From DASPNH01 sp035626675 (lineage in GTDB: Bacteria > Desulfobacterota > Binatia > UBA1149 > CAITLU01), in NCBI GenBank assembly GCA_035626675.1, contig DASPNH010000202.1:34819-98818 (forward strand): DNA of 64,000 nt, given 5' to 3'. Every line of letters starts with the position of its first letter. The stretch's first letter is position 1. Shown in pieces: positions 33,487 to 42,499 of this stretch. The notes under the pieces are model-generated. The model was given only the letters and a program-made list of their open reading frames with translations, was not told the origin of the DNA and did no database searches. The translations under genes were made by a program, and so were the position numbers.

Positions 33487-34359
33487 ATGAAGGATCTACG
33501 TGGAAAGACCGCCGTCGTCACCGGCGGCGCAAGCGGCATCGGCCGCGCACTGTGCGACGTCTTCGCACGCGAAGGCATGAAGGTCGTGGTCGCCGACGTC
33601 GAACAGGGTGCGCTCGATCAGGCGGTGGCCGAGCTGCGCGACCGGGACGTCGACGCCATCGGCGTACGCACCGATGTCACCTCGTTCGAATCGGTGCAGG
33701 CGCTCGAGCATGCCGCCGTCGAGGCCTTCGGCAAGGTGCACGTGCTGGTCAACAACGCCGGCGTCGGCGCGCACGAGGACGTGCCGATGTGGGAGCTGCC
33801 GCTGAACGACTGGCGCTGGTGCATGAACGTGAATGTCTGGGGCGTCATCCACGGCATCAAGGCGTTTCTGCCGGGAATGATCGCGCACGGCGAGGAAGGC
33901 CACGTCGTCAACACGTCCTCGGGCAACGGCGGGCTCATCCTGATCCCGACCACGCCGATCTATTCGGCCACCAAGGCGGCCGTCAGCGCCATCACCGAAA
34001 GCCTGCATCTGCAGCTGACGATGCAGGGATCGGCGATCCACGCGCACGTGCTGTACCCGGGCCCGCACATCGTCGCTTCCAACATCTTCACCGCGGCGCG
34101 CAACCGGCCCTCCGAGCTGACTCGCGAAGTGCCGCAGGTCGCGCCGGCCGTCACGCTCGAAAGCCTCGGGCAGATGTTCGAGGCGATGGGGCGCAAGCTC
34201 GAGACGACCTCGCCGGCGCAGGTGGCCGAGCATGCCCTGGAGGGCATCCGTGCCGATGCGTTCTACATCCTGCCGTGGACCGAGGATGGACGGGTGCGGT
34301 ATCGCGAACGCGTCGACGGCATCCTGGAAGCAAAGAACCCGCAGCCTCGATTCTTCTGA
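33487..34359 (+). CDS. Short-chain dehydrogenase/reductase
   Basis: The 290-residue classical SDR has the cofactor motif TGGASGIG (13-20), structural NNAG, catalytic Ser in NTSSGNGG and YSATK (YxxxK), and an acidic residue after beta-2 (VVADVE) that favours NAD over NADP. The C-terminal part (KLETTSPAQVAEHALEGIRA, then DAFYILPW) is typical of the SDR group found in steroid and terpene catabolic clusters. It ends the TetR-Rieske-amidohydrolase-ADC-SDR operon. A repeat array follows at 34396. Confidence 0.9.
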   Translation: MKDLRGKTAVVTGGASGIGRALCDVFAREGMKVVVADVEQGALDQAVAELRDRDVDAIGVRTDVTSFESVQALEHAAVEAFGKVHVLVNNAGVGAHEDVPMWELPLNDWRWCMNVNVWGVIHGIKAFLPGMIAHGEEGHVVNTSSGNGGLILIPTTPIYSATKAAVSAITESLHLQLTMQGSAIHAHVLYPGPHIVASNIFTAARNRPSELTREVPQVAPAVTLESLGQMFEAMGRKLETTSPAQVAEHALEGIRADAFYILPWTEDGRVRYRERVDGILEAKNPQPRFF

Positions 34360-34395
34360 GCGAAGAGGCCGCGATGGAGAGCGACGCCGGGCGCC

Positions 34396-34515
34396 GAAGG
34401 CCGTTCTTCCGTGGGACGGCCGTGCCGAAAAGCGTTCTTCCGTGGGACGGCCGTGCCGGAGGGCGTTCTTCCGCGGACGGCCCGCTGAGAAAGGCCGTTC
34501 TCCCGCGCCGACCGC
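34396..34515. repeat. Tandem 31-bp hairpin-forming repeat (about 3.5 units)
   Basis: Units at 34396-34426, 34427-34457, 34458-34487 and a partial one from 34488 share CGTTCTTCCGTGGGACGGCC. The first two units are nearly identical and later ones degenerate. Each can fold (GGCCGT...ACGGCC). The array lies in the 262-bp gap between the SDR and DoxX genes. Confidence 0.8.
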
Positions 34516-34621
34516 AGGCAGTGCGACTGGACCCGCCCGCGTTCCCTGTGACAATCTGTCCCGGCAGCTCGATCCCGAGCTCGCCTGATCTCCAACGTCT
34601 CTCGCAAAGGAGAACCTCAGC

Positions 34622-34999
34622 ATGCAGTTCCTGCGTCCCTACGGAGACATCGCCTATGCGCTGCTGCGCATCGTCACCGGTTTCCTGTTCGCGTGTCACG
34701 GAGCCCAGAAGCTGTTCGGATGGTGGGTGACCGAGGCGCGCGAGATGCCCGCGTTCGTCCAGTACGGCGCCGGCGCAATCGAGCTGATCGGCGGGCTGCT
34801 GGTGATGGTCGGCTTCCAGACCTCGCTGGCGGCATTCCTCTGCAGCGGAACGATGGCGGTGGCCTATTTCCTGGCACATCAGAAGGACGGTCTGCTTCCG
34901 ATCCAGAATCACGGCGAGCCGGCCGCTCTGTACGCGTTCGTGTTTCTGTATCTGGCAACGCGCGGCGACGGACGCCTGAGCATCGGCGGCGGCGTATGA
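34622..34999 (+). CDS. DoxX-family membrane protein
   Basis: The 125-residue protein has four membrane segments and the DoxX opening YALLRIVTGFLFACHGAQKL, followed by the conserved GAGAIELIGGLLVMVGFQTS and YFLAHQKDGLLPIQNHGEPA. Bacterial DoxX proteins are redox-linked membrane proteins of mostly unknown role, some tied to thiol or sulfur oxidation. AAAGGAGAACC precedes the ATG. It has its own position after the 31-bp repeat array and is probably not part of the catabolic operon. Confidence 0.9.
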   Translation: MQFLRPYGDIAYALLRIVTGFLFACHGAQKLFGWWVTEAREMPAFVQYGAGAIELIGGLLVMVGFQTSLAAFLCSGTMAVAYFLAHQKDGLLPIQNHGEPAALYAFVFLYLATRGDGRLSIGGGV

Positions 35000-35069
35000 T
35001 CCGGCGGCGCCGCGACGGCCGCCGGAACATCAGGCTTGGTGCAGTCTGACGGCGCGCGGCGACGCGCGC

Positions 35070-35090
35070 TAGGGCATCAGCGGTGCCCTA
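35070..35090 (+). terminator. Hairpin between doxX and def
   Basis: TAGGGCA (35070-35076) pairs with TGCCCTA (35084-35090) around a 7-nt loop, in the gap between the convergent doxX-like and peptide deformylase genes. There is no T-run, so it is a weak candidate. Confidence 0.4.
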
Positions 35091-35162
35091 AGAGCCGGAC
35101 GAATTGCGGCTGACGCCGTCGGCGCGCGACCAAGCGATGCTCCAAGGAGAGCCGCGCGCGTT

Positions 35163-35723
35163 TCAATCGGGCATGTGCTGCTCGCCGGGCTTGTCGAGCC
35201 AGAACCTGGTGTAGTCGTCGATGGTCGCGAGCTTTCGCGGATCGCGGATGCGATCGAGGAAGAGCACGCCCTGCAGATGGTCGAGCTCGTGCTGGAAAAC
35301 CGTGGCCAGAAAGCCCTCGGCCTCGATGGACTGCGGCTCGGCGTTCAGGTCCAGATAGTCGACGCGCACGTGGCGCGGCCGCCATACCTCGCCGCGCATG
35401 TTCGGCACCGACAGACAGCCTTCCCAGTAGCCCTGCTCGGCGCGATTCAGGACGCGGATACGCGGGTTGATGATGACGGAAAGGTCGAAGGGCTTCGAGT
35501 GCGGATAGCGCTCGGAGTCCACGTCGATCTGGATCACCGCAAGCTGGAGCGACTCGCCGATCTGCGGAGCCGCGATGCCGATGCCGTCCTCGTGGTGCAT
35601 CGTGTCGATCATGTCCTCGACGAGGGCGCGGGTCTGTTCGGAGCGTATCTCGACGGGCGTCAGGTCGCGCGCAACCTGTCGCAGCACGGGATTGCCGATT
35701 GTCATGACGGGGCGAATGGCCAT
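35163..35723 (-). CDS. def: Peptide deformylase
   Basis: The 186-residue metallohydrolase removes the formyl group from new proteins. The three family motifs are present: GIGIAAPQIG (GxGxAAxQ), EGCLSVPN (EGCLS with the metal Cys) and FQHELDHLQGVLFLDR (HExDH with two metal His and the catalytic Glu). I chose the ATG at 35723 (MAIRPVMTIGNP); upstream in-frame sequence is Ala/Pro/Arg-rich and not conserved. The C-terminal tail (TRFWLDKPGEQHMPD) is slightly long. No methionyl-tRNA formyltransferase gene is adjacent. Confidence 0.95.
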   Translation of the reverse strand: MAIRPVMTIGNPVLRQVARDLTPVEIRSEQTRALVEDMIDTMHHEDGIGIAAPQIGESLQLAVIQIDVDSERYPHSKPFDLSVIINPRIRVLNRAEQGYWEGCLSVPNMRGEVWRPRHVRVDYLDLNAEPQSIEAEGFLATVFQHELDHLQGVLFLDRIRDPRKLATIDDYTRFWLDKPGEQHMPD

Positions 35724-35808
35724 GCGGCAACCTAACCTTCCCGCCGCTCCACTCAAGCCGCGCAGAAGAGGAAGACCCGGCGGGCTCGCGCGCGGCGCAG
35801 CCCGCGCG

Positions 35809-36909
35809 TCAGTTGGCGGGCAGGCGAAGCCGCTCGTCGAACCAGGCCAGGATCGAGTCGTTCTCCTCACGCGGATAGGTGTGCGAGAGGTTGTCGATGG
35901 GGCGGTAGACCAGTTCGGCGCCGGCCTCCTGAAGGTGCGTGCTGGCGGCGTCGGCCAGCTCGACCGGGAACATCCAGTCGAGCTTTCCGTGCACCAGATA
36001 GATCTTCCTGCCGCGAGCCCGCGTCATGTTGCCGTTGGCGAAGTTGGCCGGATGCAGGACGCCCGACACCGGCGCAAGGTGCGTGTACGGCGCGCCGTCG
36101 GCGAGACCTTCGAGCAGCGCATAGGTTGCGCCGTCCGAAAGGCCCGTCAGCAGGACGTGGCTGCGATCGAGCCTCCATCGCGAAGCCACGTACTCGACCA
36201 TCGCGCGCAGCGATGCCGAGTCGACGTCGGGGCCCGCAAGCGACCAGGTCGAGCCCCGAGCGGTTGCCGCGGCGAGCAGGAAGCGACGCCCGCGCGCCTC
36301 GCGCAGCCATGACCACAGAAAATCGCGGCCGTTGCCCGAGCCGCCGTGCAGCGCGATGACCAGGGGCCAATCGGCGCCGCCGTCGTAACTTTCCGGAACG
36401 TAGAGGCAGAAGCCGCCGCGCGAGTCGGCGCCGCGCTCACCGCCCGTATGATGGAGGCCGACCGAGATGCCCTCGGGCGGCTCCTTCTCGAGCGACTCGA
36501 GCCTGTCGTGGAACGGAGGCTCGACGAAGAAGCGACTGAGCGGCGGAAACCGGTGCAGGCTGTAGAGCGTCTCGCACGCGCGGCAGAACGTGCGCAGGCT
36601 GGTCATGATGCGGAAGATCGCCTGGCCCGGATCGCTAGGCGACACGAACATGTCGAGGGCCCGATGCGTAAGGTCCGCGCCCTCGGCGAAACGCTCGTGG
36701 AACGACTCGAGCGGGGCCGGCGGGACTTGCTTGCGATAGGCTTCGAGGGATTGCGCGAGCTCCTCGCAATGCGGCTGGAGCCATTCGCGCAGGCGCTGCA
36801 TTTCGGGCGGATGCAGGAAGCGCGCAGCCGCTTCCATCGCACCGAGCGCGGAGAGCGTGGCCACGCCGACGCTGCTCAGGGCGTGCTGGTATTCCTCGGT
36901 CATCTGCAT
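35809..36909 (-). CDS. Alpha/beta-hydrolase esterase with N-terminal helical domain
   Basis: The 366-residue protein has two parts. The first 150 residues are helical and unrecognised (EYQHALSSVGVATLSALGAM...). The remainder is a phospholipase/carboxylesterase-like alpha/beta hydrolase with LVIALHGGSGNGRDF at the oxyanion hole, the nucleophile in GLSDGATYA, an acid near VHGKLDWMFP and His in NLSHTYPREE. A cytoplasmic carboxylesterase or polyhydroxyalkanoate-depolymerase-like role is possible. It lies upstream of def on the same strand with 85 bp between them. Confidence 0.8.
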   Translation of the reverse strand: MQMTEEYQHALSSVGVATLSALGAMEAAARFLHPPEMQRLREWLQPHCEELAQSLEAYRKQVPPAPLESFHERFAEGADLTHRALDMFVSPSDPGQAIFRIMTSLRTFCRACETLYSLHRFPPLSRFFVEPPFHDRLESLEKEPPEGISVGLHHTGGERGADSRGGFCLYVPESYDGGADWPLVIALHGGSGNGRDFLWSWLREARGRRFLLAAATARGSTWSLAGPDVDSASLRAMVEYVASRWRLDRSHVLLTGLSDGATYALLEGLADGAPYTHLAPVSGVLHPANFANGNMTRARGRKIYLVHGKLDWMFPVELADAASTHLQEAGAELVYRPIDNLSHTYPREENDSILAWFDERLRLPAN

Positions 36910-37052
36910 GGAGACGGCGCGAGCCTAGGCCATTTGCGCGCCCCGGGGAAGGCGGCGGTCTGCGCCAGACACGGGCTGTCACGGTACGGGGACCCGCTCG
37001 AATAGGTCGCCCGGGCGTAACGTCGGTGCTATTCGATCCATCTCAGGAGTTC

Positions 37053-39473
37053 ATGACTGCAATCCAGACCACACCGAGCCCCCGGGCCAGGTCGAGCGTC
37101 TCCGGGCCGATCGTGCGGGCACTGCTCGTTTGCGCTGCACTCGCGCTGCCTTCGGCCGCCCCGGCCCAGCCGGTCAAGGGTAACTACGCAACTGCCGAGC
37201 TTCTGAGCGAGACGCGCACCGCGCAGCCCGGCACCCCCCTGGCGCTCGGAATCCGCATCGTCCCCGAGCACGGCTGGCACACCTACTGGACCAATCCAGG
37301 CCAAACCGGCCTTGCCGCGCGCGTGAAGTGGTCGCTGCCGCCGGGATTTTCCGCTGGCGAGCTGCAGTGGCCTCACCCCGATCGCATCGGAAAGCCGCCG
37401 TACGTCGGCTACGGCTACAAGGGCGATCTGACGCTGCTGGCCACGGTCGATGTACCGAGCAGCGCACCGCGCGGCGAGAATCTCGCCATCGCCGCCAACG
37501 TCAGCTGGCTGGTCTGCCGCGAGGACGCCTGTGTTCCGGGCAAGGCCGATCTTGCCCTCGACGTGCCGGTCAGCGATGCGCCGCCACAACCGGATGCGAC
37601 GGTTGCCGCGCTGTTCCGCGCCGTTCGCCATCGCGTACCTCGCGCTCTCGACCAGTACCGTGCGCGCCTGATCGATGGCGCAGATTCGATCGTCCTGAAG
37701 CTGGACGGACCTGCCGGCGATTATCCTTCCACACAGGATGTCGAGGTCTTTCCGGTCGACTTCAACGTCGTCGACGAGAACGTCGCGGCGGTAGCCAGGG
37801 CAACCGATCGCGGTCTGGAAGTCGTCATGCGAAAGCGTGCCGGCGCCAAGGCGCTGCCGGCGACGGTCCGAGCGGTCGTCGTGGCACGCAATGGCTGGGA
37901 CGCTGCCGGCAAGGTGCCGGCCATCGAGGTCGCCGCTCCCGTCACTGCCGCGGCATCTCCGTCTTTCGACGCGAACGTTGGTGGTGCTGCCGGCGGCAGC
38001 GGCGCCATGCACGATGCCGCTTCGCCCGCTGCGCCGCTTGGCACGGCAGGTACATCGGCCGCTGCTCGTGCTGCCAGCGCGCCGCCTGACGCGGCGGATG
38101 ATGTTGCCACTCGGCCTGCTGGCGCTGCGCCGCTTCACGCAGCAGATACTCCCGCTGATCGTTCCGCCAGCGCGCCGCTTCGCGCGGCCGACACGAGCGC
38201 CGCCGCTTCGGCCGTCCCCGAAGCGGAGAAGGTCACGCTCCTCGTCGCGCTGGCCCTCGCATTCGCGGGCGGCCTTATCCTGAACCTGATGCCCTGCGTG
38301 TTCCCGGTCCTGTCGCTGAAGATCCTGGGCTTCGTCCATATCGCGCACGCTACCTCCGCCAAGGTACGGCGTCACGGATACGTGTTCGCCGCAGGAGTGA
38401 TCGTCTCGTTCTGGATCATGGCCGGCATGCTGCTGCTCGTTCGCGCCGGCGGGGAAGCGATGGGCTGGGGTTTCCAGCTCCAGGAACCGGGTTTCGTGGC
38501 GGTGCTGGCGCTGCTGCTCTTCGCGATGGCGCTGAACCTGCTCGGGATCTTTGCCATCGGAAGCCTGGTGCCGAGCGCGGCCGGCCGCTTCGATTCCCAC
38601 GACGGCTACCGAGGATCCTTTTTCAGCGGCGTGCTCGCGACCGTACTGGCAACGCCATGCACCGCGCCGTTCATGGGCGCCGCGCTCGGCTTCGCGATGG
38701 CGCAACCACCGATGATCGCCATGGCCGTCTTCACCGCGCTCGGCGCGGGCATGGCCGCTCCCTACGTGCTGCTGTCCTGCATGCCCGCTCTGCTGCGGCG
38801 CCTTCCGCGTCCCGGCGAGTGGATGGAAACGTTCCGCCAGGCGATGGCCTTTCCGCTGCTCGCAACGGTGCTGTGGCTGGTGTGGGTGTTCGGGCAGCAG
38901 GTCGGCAACGACGGCGTGCTTCGCCTGCTGTCGGGTTTTCTGCTGATCGGCGTCGCGGCCTGGATCGGCGGTCGCTTTGGGCCAGCGCCTCTTGCTGCCC
39001 TCGGACGAATGTTCGCGCGCGGAGCCACGGCCACGGCGCTGGTCGCGGGCGTCGCGCTGGTGGCATCGGCAGCCTCGCTGCCCACTGCGATCGAATGCGC
39101 GGCGGCGGGCGAGGACCCGAGCGGCGTTGCGTGGACACCGTACGATGCAGGCAGGCTGGCCGAGCTTCGCGCGCAGGGCCGGCCCGTCTTCGTCGATTTC
39201 ACCGCGGACTGGTGCCTGTCGTGCAAGGTCAACGAACGCGTGGCGCTGCAGTCGCCCGCGGTGCAGAGCCGGCTGCGCGAGCTCGACGTCGTGGCGATGA
39301 AGGGCGACTGGACGCGCGGGGATCCGGAGGTCACCCGTGCCCTCCAATCGTTCGGTCGCAACGGCGTGCCGCTGTACGTGCTGTATCCACGGGGCGAGGG
39401 AAGCCAGCCCGTGCTGCTGCCGAGCATCCTGACGCCGGACATCGTCCTCCAGGCGCTCTCTGGCGCAGCCTGA
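37053..39473 (+). CDS. dsbD: DsbD/ScsB-like thiol:disulfide interchange protein
   Basis: The 806-residue protein moves reducing power from cytoplasmic thioredoxin to the periplasm. A signal sequence (to about residue 40, ALPSAAPA) leads to an N-terminal DsbC-like domain with HGWHTYWTNPGQTG and the Cys pair of CREDACVPG. An Ala-rich linker (about 310-395) contains near repeats of the type APLRAADTSA. The membrane domain has LMPCVFPVLSLK and TPCTAPFMG, its redox Cys pair. The C-terminal thioredoxin domain has DFTADWCLSCKVNE. All three redox modules are intact. AGGAG lies just before the ATG at 37053; an ATG at 37026 is in frame. Confidence 0.9.
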   Translation: MTAIQTTPSPRARSSVSGPIVRALLVCAALALPSAAPAQPVKGNYATAELLSETRTAQPGTPLALGIRIVPEHGWHTYWTNPGQTGLAARVKWSLPPGFSAGELQWPHPDRIGKPPYVGYGYKGDLTLLATVDVPSSAPRGENLAIAANVSWLVCREDACVPGKADLALDVPVSDAPPQPDATVAALFRAVRHRVPRALDQYRARLIDGADSIVLKLDGPAGDYPSTQDVEVFPVDFNVVDENVAAVARATDRGLEVVMRKRAGAKALPATVRAVVVARNGWDAAGKVPAIEVAAPVTAAASPSFDANVGGAAGGSGAMHDAASPAAPLGTAGTSAAARAASAPPDAADDVATRPAGAAPLHAADTPADRSASAPLRAADTSAAASAVPEAEKVTLLVALALAFAGGLILNLMPCVFPVLSLKILGFVHIAHATSAKVRRHGYVFAAGVIVSFWIMAGMLLLVRAGGEAMGWGFQLQEPGFVAVLALLLFAMALNLLGIFAIGSLVPSAAGRFDSHDGYRGSFFSGVLATVLATPCTAPFMGAALGFAMAQPPMIAMAVFTALGAGMAAPYVLLSCMPALLRRLPRPGEWMETFRQAMAFPLLATVLWLVWVFGQQVGNDGVLRLLSGFLLIGVAAWIGGRFGPAPLAALGRMFARGATATALVAGVALVASAASLPTAIECAAAGEDPSGVAWTPYDAGRLAELRAQGRPVFVDFTADWCLSCKVNERVALQSPAVQSRLRELDVVAMKGDWTRGDPEVTRALQSFGRNGVPLYVLYPRGEGSQPVLLPSILTPDIVLQALSGAA

Positions 39474-39476
39474 GCG

Positions 39477-40346
39477 CTACGACAGCTTCAGCACCCGCAG
39501 CGCGTTCTCGCGCAGGAACTTCGGCCAGACGTGGTCGCGAAACGGCACGTCGGGCATGTCGGTAAAGATACGCTCGAGGGACAGCCCCATCGGGAAGTAA
39601 CCCGCGTACAGTATCTTGTCGGCGCCGCGGGTGTTGGCGAAGTCGATGATGGCCTTGGGGTAGTACTTGGGCGCGAACGCACTCGTCGAATAATAGAGGT
39701 TCGGGTACTTGAGCATCAGCTTGACCATCAGGTCGGTCCACGGCTCGCAGCCGTGGCGGGTCACGAACTTGAGCTCGGGAAAGAACCAGCAGACCTCGTC
39801 GATCAGCTCCACGTGCTGGCAGGCGGCCGGAACGCGCGGACCCGGGATACCGGCACAGACGAAGATCGGAATGTCCAGATCGACGCACGCCGCATAGATG
39901 GGGAAGAACTTCTTGTCGTTGATCGGGACCTGCGGAACACAGCCGGCGGGAAATGCCGTTGCCGCCTTGGCGCCCAGTTCCTGCACCGCACGGCGCAGAT
40001 CGCGCACTCCTTCCATGCCCAGATTGGGCTCGACGGCGTAGCTGCCGATGAAGCGGTCCGGGTGCTCGCGCAGCGCCCGCGCGCCCAGCGGGTTGCCGAA
40101 GCGCACGCTGATCATCGCCTTCTCGATGCCGTACTTGTCCATCTCGTCGAGCGCGATACCGAGGTAGTCGTCGGACTCGCGCACCGTCGGCACCGCCTTG
40201 AACATGTACTCGGCGGGGAACTTGAAGAGCTCGCGGCTTTCCTGGTCCATGAGCAGCGGCTTCATGAAGTCGTACCAGGTACCCCGATCATCGGTGGGCA
40301 GCTCGAGCATGAGATCGATGACGCCGATGTCTTTCGGCATGGCCAT
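39477..40346 (-). CDS. Amidohydrolase-2 family protein lacking the usual metal HxH
   Basis: The 289-residue TIM-barrel protein resembles the amidohydrolase-2 (ACMSD-like) group: DKYGIEKAMISVRFGNPLG, REHPDRFIGSYAVEPNLG and YYPKAIIDFANTRGADKILY. The N-terminal DxHxH is replaced by VIDLMLEL, and the later Asp motif reads AGYFPMG rather than GSDxP. Metal binding may therefore be lost or altered. AGGAGG lies 8 nt before the ATG. It is convergent with the DsbD-like gene (3 bp apart). Substrate unknown. Confidence 0.78.
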   Translation of the reverse strand: MAMPKDIGVIDLMLELPTDDRGTWYDFMKPLLMDQESRELFKFPAEYMFKAVPTVRESDDYLGIALDEMDKYGIEKAMISVRFGNPLGARALREHPDRFIGSYAVEPNLGMEGVRDLRRAVQELGAKAATAFPAGCVPQVPINDKKFFPIYAACVDLDIPIFVCAGIPGPRVPAACQHVELIDEVCWFFPELKFVTRHGCEPWTDLMVKLMLKYPNLYYSTSAFAPKYYPKAIIDFANTRGADKILYAGYFPMGLSLERIFTDMPDVPFRDHVWPKFLRENALRVLKLS

Positions 40347-40628
40347 GGGACGTCCTCCTGGAGCGCGGATCCGCGAAACGACGAAATTCCGGCGGCAACG
40401 ACGCGGCAGGGCGCGAAACTAGAACACATCCCACCAGCGGGCAACCTCGCGACGCATTGCGTCCTACCGGCACGTGGGGGACGGGCGCTAGGTCCGGCGC
40501 CGCATGGCTCCGTCGACGAGCACCGGCGGCGACTTTTCGTGGCCGCGAGCATTGGATGGGCTGCAGCGAGCGCGTAAGCTTCGCAGGCCCGGCGCCGTCG
40601 GGCGCATTCCAATGCAGGAGACGCCTTC

Positions 40629-41489
40629 ATGAGCAACGCTGCCAACACGGCCAACGCCGAACAGATCGAGTACTGGAACGAAGTGGGCGGACCGAAGTGG
40701 GTCCGCTTCCAGCAGATGCTCGACAGCCAGCTCGAAGCCCTCGGGCTGGCGGCGATGGAAGCGGCATCGATCACCGGCAACGAGCACGTTCTGGATGTCG
40801 GCTGTGGATGCGGCAGCACCACGCTGATGCTCGGCAGGCAGCTGGCCTCAGGCGGACGCGCGGTCGGAATCGACATCTCGCGTCCGATGCTGGAGCTGGC
40901 GCGCCAGCGTGCCCAGCAGGAGCGGATCGCCAACGTATCGTTCGAAGAGGTCGACGCGCAGACGCACCGGTTTGCCGAGGAGGAGTACGAGATCCTCTAC
41001 TCGCGCTTCGGCGTCATGTTCTTCGAGGATCCCGTCAAGGCGTTCGAGAACATGCGCACCGCCTTGCGTCCCGGCGGCCACGTCGCGTTCGTCTGCTGGC
41101 AGCCGGCACAAAAGAACCCCTGGGTGACCGTACCGATGATGATCGCGATGAAGCACGTGACCGTGGAGATGCCGATGACCCCGGACGCCCCCGGGCCCTT
41201 CGCGTTCGGCGACGCCGATCGCGTCCACCGCATCCTTCGCAATGCCGGCTACAGCGGCATCTCGGTGGAAGCCTTCAACCGCGACATGGCCATCGGCGGC
41301 GGCACCGACATCGAGCAGACGGTGCAGTTCATCATCGACCTTGGTCCGGTTTCACGGGCACTCAAGGACGTGCCCGATCCGGTGCGAAAGACCATCGCCG
41401 AGGAGATCCGCGAGTCGATGCAGCAGTTCGACGGTCCAAAGGGCGTGCGCATGCCCGCGGCCGCATGGATCGTCACGGCCGAGAACTGA
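40629..41489 (+). CDS. SAM-dependent methyltransferase (class I)
   Basis: The 286-residue methyltransferase has motif I VLDVGCGCGST (about 54-64), motif II GIDISRPMLELARQRAQ and the post-I acidic region FEEVDAQTHRF. SRFGVMFFEDPVKAFENMRT and ALRPGGHVAFVCWQP are strongly reminiscent of UbiE/Coq5-like small-molecule methyltransferases. The C-terminal 100 residues resemble those of methyltransferases acting on lipids or polyketides. GGAG lies upstream of the ATG (AGGAGACGCCTTC). The following hydrolase starts 34 bp later and may be co-transcribed. Confidence 0.9.
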   Translation: MSNAANTANAEQIEYWNEVGGPKWVRFQQMLDSQLEALGLAAMEAASITGNEHVLDVGCGCGSTTLMLGRQLASGGRAVGIDISRPMLELARQRAQQERIANVSFEEVDAQTHRFAEEEYEILYSRFGVMFFEDPVKAFENMRTALRPGGHVAFVCWQPAQKNPWVTVPMMIAMKHVTVEMPMTPDAPGPFAFGDADRVHRILRNAGYSGISVEAFNRDMAIGGGTDIEQTVQFIIDLGPVSRALKDVPDPVRKTIAEEIRESMQQFDGPKGVRMPAAAWIVTAEN

Positions 41490-41522
41490 CGCGCTGCCGG
41501 CCCACGGCGTGAAGCGCGCGAG

Positions 41523-42389
41523 TTGACGACCGCCTCCGAAACCGAACGACCGGGCCGTCGCCGGCTGCGCGGCTGGTCGGGCGAGATCGTCCGTGCCACT
41601 GTCGGCGTGGCCGTGGTTCTTGCCGTGTTGACCGCACTGCAAAGTCGTTTCCTCTATTTCCCCTCGCGCGAGATGGTCGCCAGTCCCGCCGACCTCGGAC
41701 TGCCGTACCAGGAAGTGCGCATGAAGACCGAGGACGGCGTGGCCATTCACGGCTGGTGGCTTCCCAACGAGAACGCGGGCGCCACGGTCCTGTTCCTCCA
41801 CGGCAACGCTGGCAACATTTCGTACTGGCTCGATGCCGTGCGCGGTTACCACGCCTGCGGCTGGAACGTCCTTCTCATCGACTATCGCGGCTACGGGCTC
41901 AGCGAGGGATCGCCCAGCGAGGAAGGCACCTACCTGGACGCGAAGGCTGCGTGGCGGCACATCACCGAGACGCGCGGCGTCGATCCATCGCAGATCGTCG
42001 TCATCGGCCGCTCGCTCGGCGGCGGCGTCGCGCTCGGGCTGATCGAGCATCACCAGCCGGCCGGTGTGGTGCTGGAAGCGACGTTCACCTCCATTCCCGA
42101 CATGGTCGCCCACGTGATGCGCGTGGGACTGCTCGGCCAGCTCATGCGCATCCATTACCCCAACCTCGAGCGTGTCCGCGGACTGAAGGTGCCGGTACTG
42201 ATCGTGCACAGCCCGCAGGACGATCTGGTGCCGTTCGCGCAGGGCCGCGCGCTGTTCGAAGCGGCGCCGCAGCCCAAACGCTTCCTCGAGATACGCGGCG
42301 GTCACAACGACGGCTTCTACGAGGCGCGCGAGGACTACCTGCGCGGCGTGCGCGAGTTCGTCGAAGAGGTCGTGCCGCGGCCGCAATGA
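41523..42389 (+). CDS. Membrane-anchored alpha/beta hydrolase (BEM46/ABHD13-like)
   Basis: The 288-residue protein has one N-terminal membrane segment (about 25-42) and the motif QSRFLYFPSREMV typical of BEM46-like hydrolases. The hydrolase fold has LFLHGNAGNISYWL, the nucleophile in GRSLGGGVAL, Asp in SPQDDLVPF and His in GGHNDGFYE. The start is a TTG at 41523, because an upstream GTG runs into a stop and no ATG exists before the anchor; this makes the exact N-terminus uncertain. It acts on an unknown ester or amide at the inner membrane. Confidence 0.85.
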   Translation: MTTASETERPGRRRLRGWSGEIVRATVGVAVVLAVLTALQSRFLYFPSREMVASPADLGLPYQEVRMKTEDGVAIHGWWLPNENAGATVLFLHGNAGNISYWLDAVRGYHACGWNVLLIDYRGYGLSEGSPSEEGTYLDAKAAWRHITETRGVDPSQIVVIGRSLGGGVALGLIEHHQPAGVVLEATFTSIPDMVAHVMRVGLLGQLMRIHYPNLERVRGLKVPVLIVHSPQDDLVPFAQGRALFEAAPQPKRFLEIRGGHNDGFYEAREDYLRGVREFVEEVVPRPQ

Positions 42390-42499
42390 CCCCCAATCAT
42401 GGTGCGCCTCGGCGTGATTTCCCTGAAATCGCCGTGGTCAGAGCCTCATCGTTGGAATAGAAAACCGCTTACGGCGCGACCGGCGCCCGGGGGTTCGAC

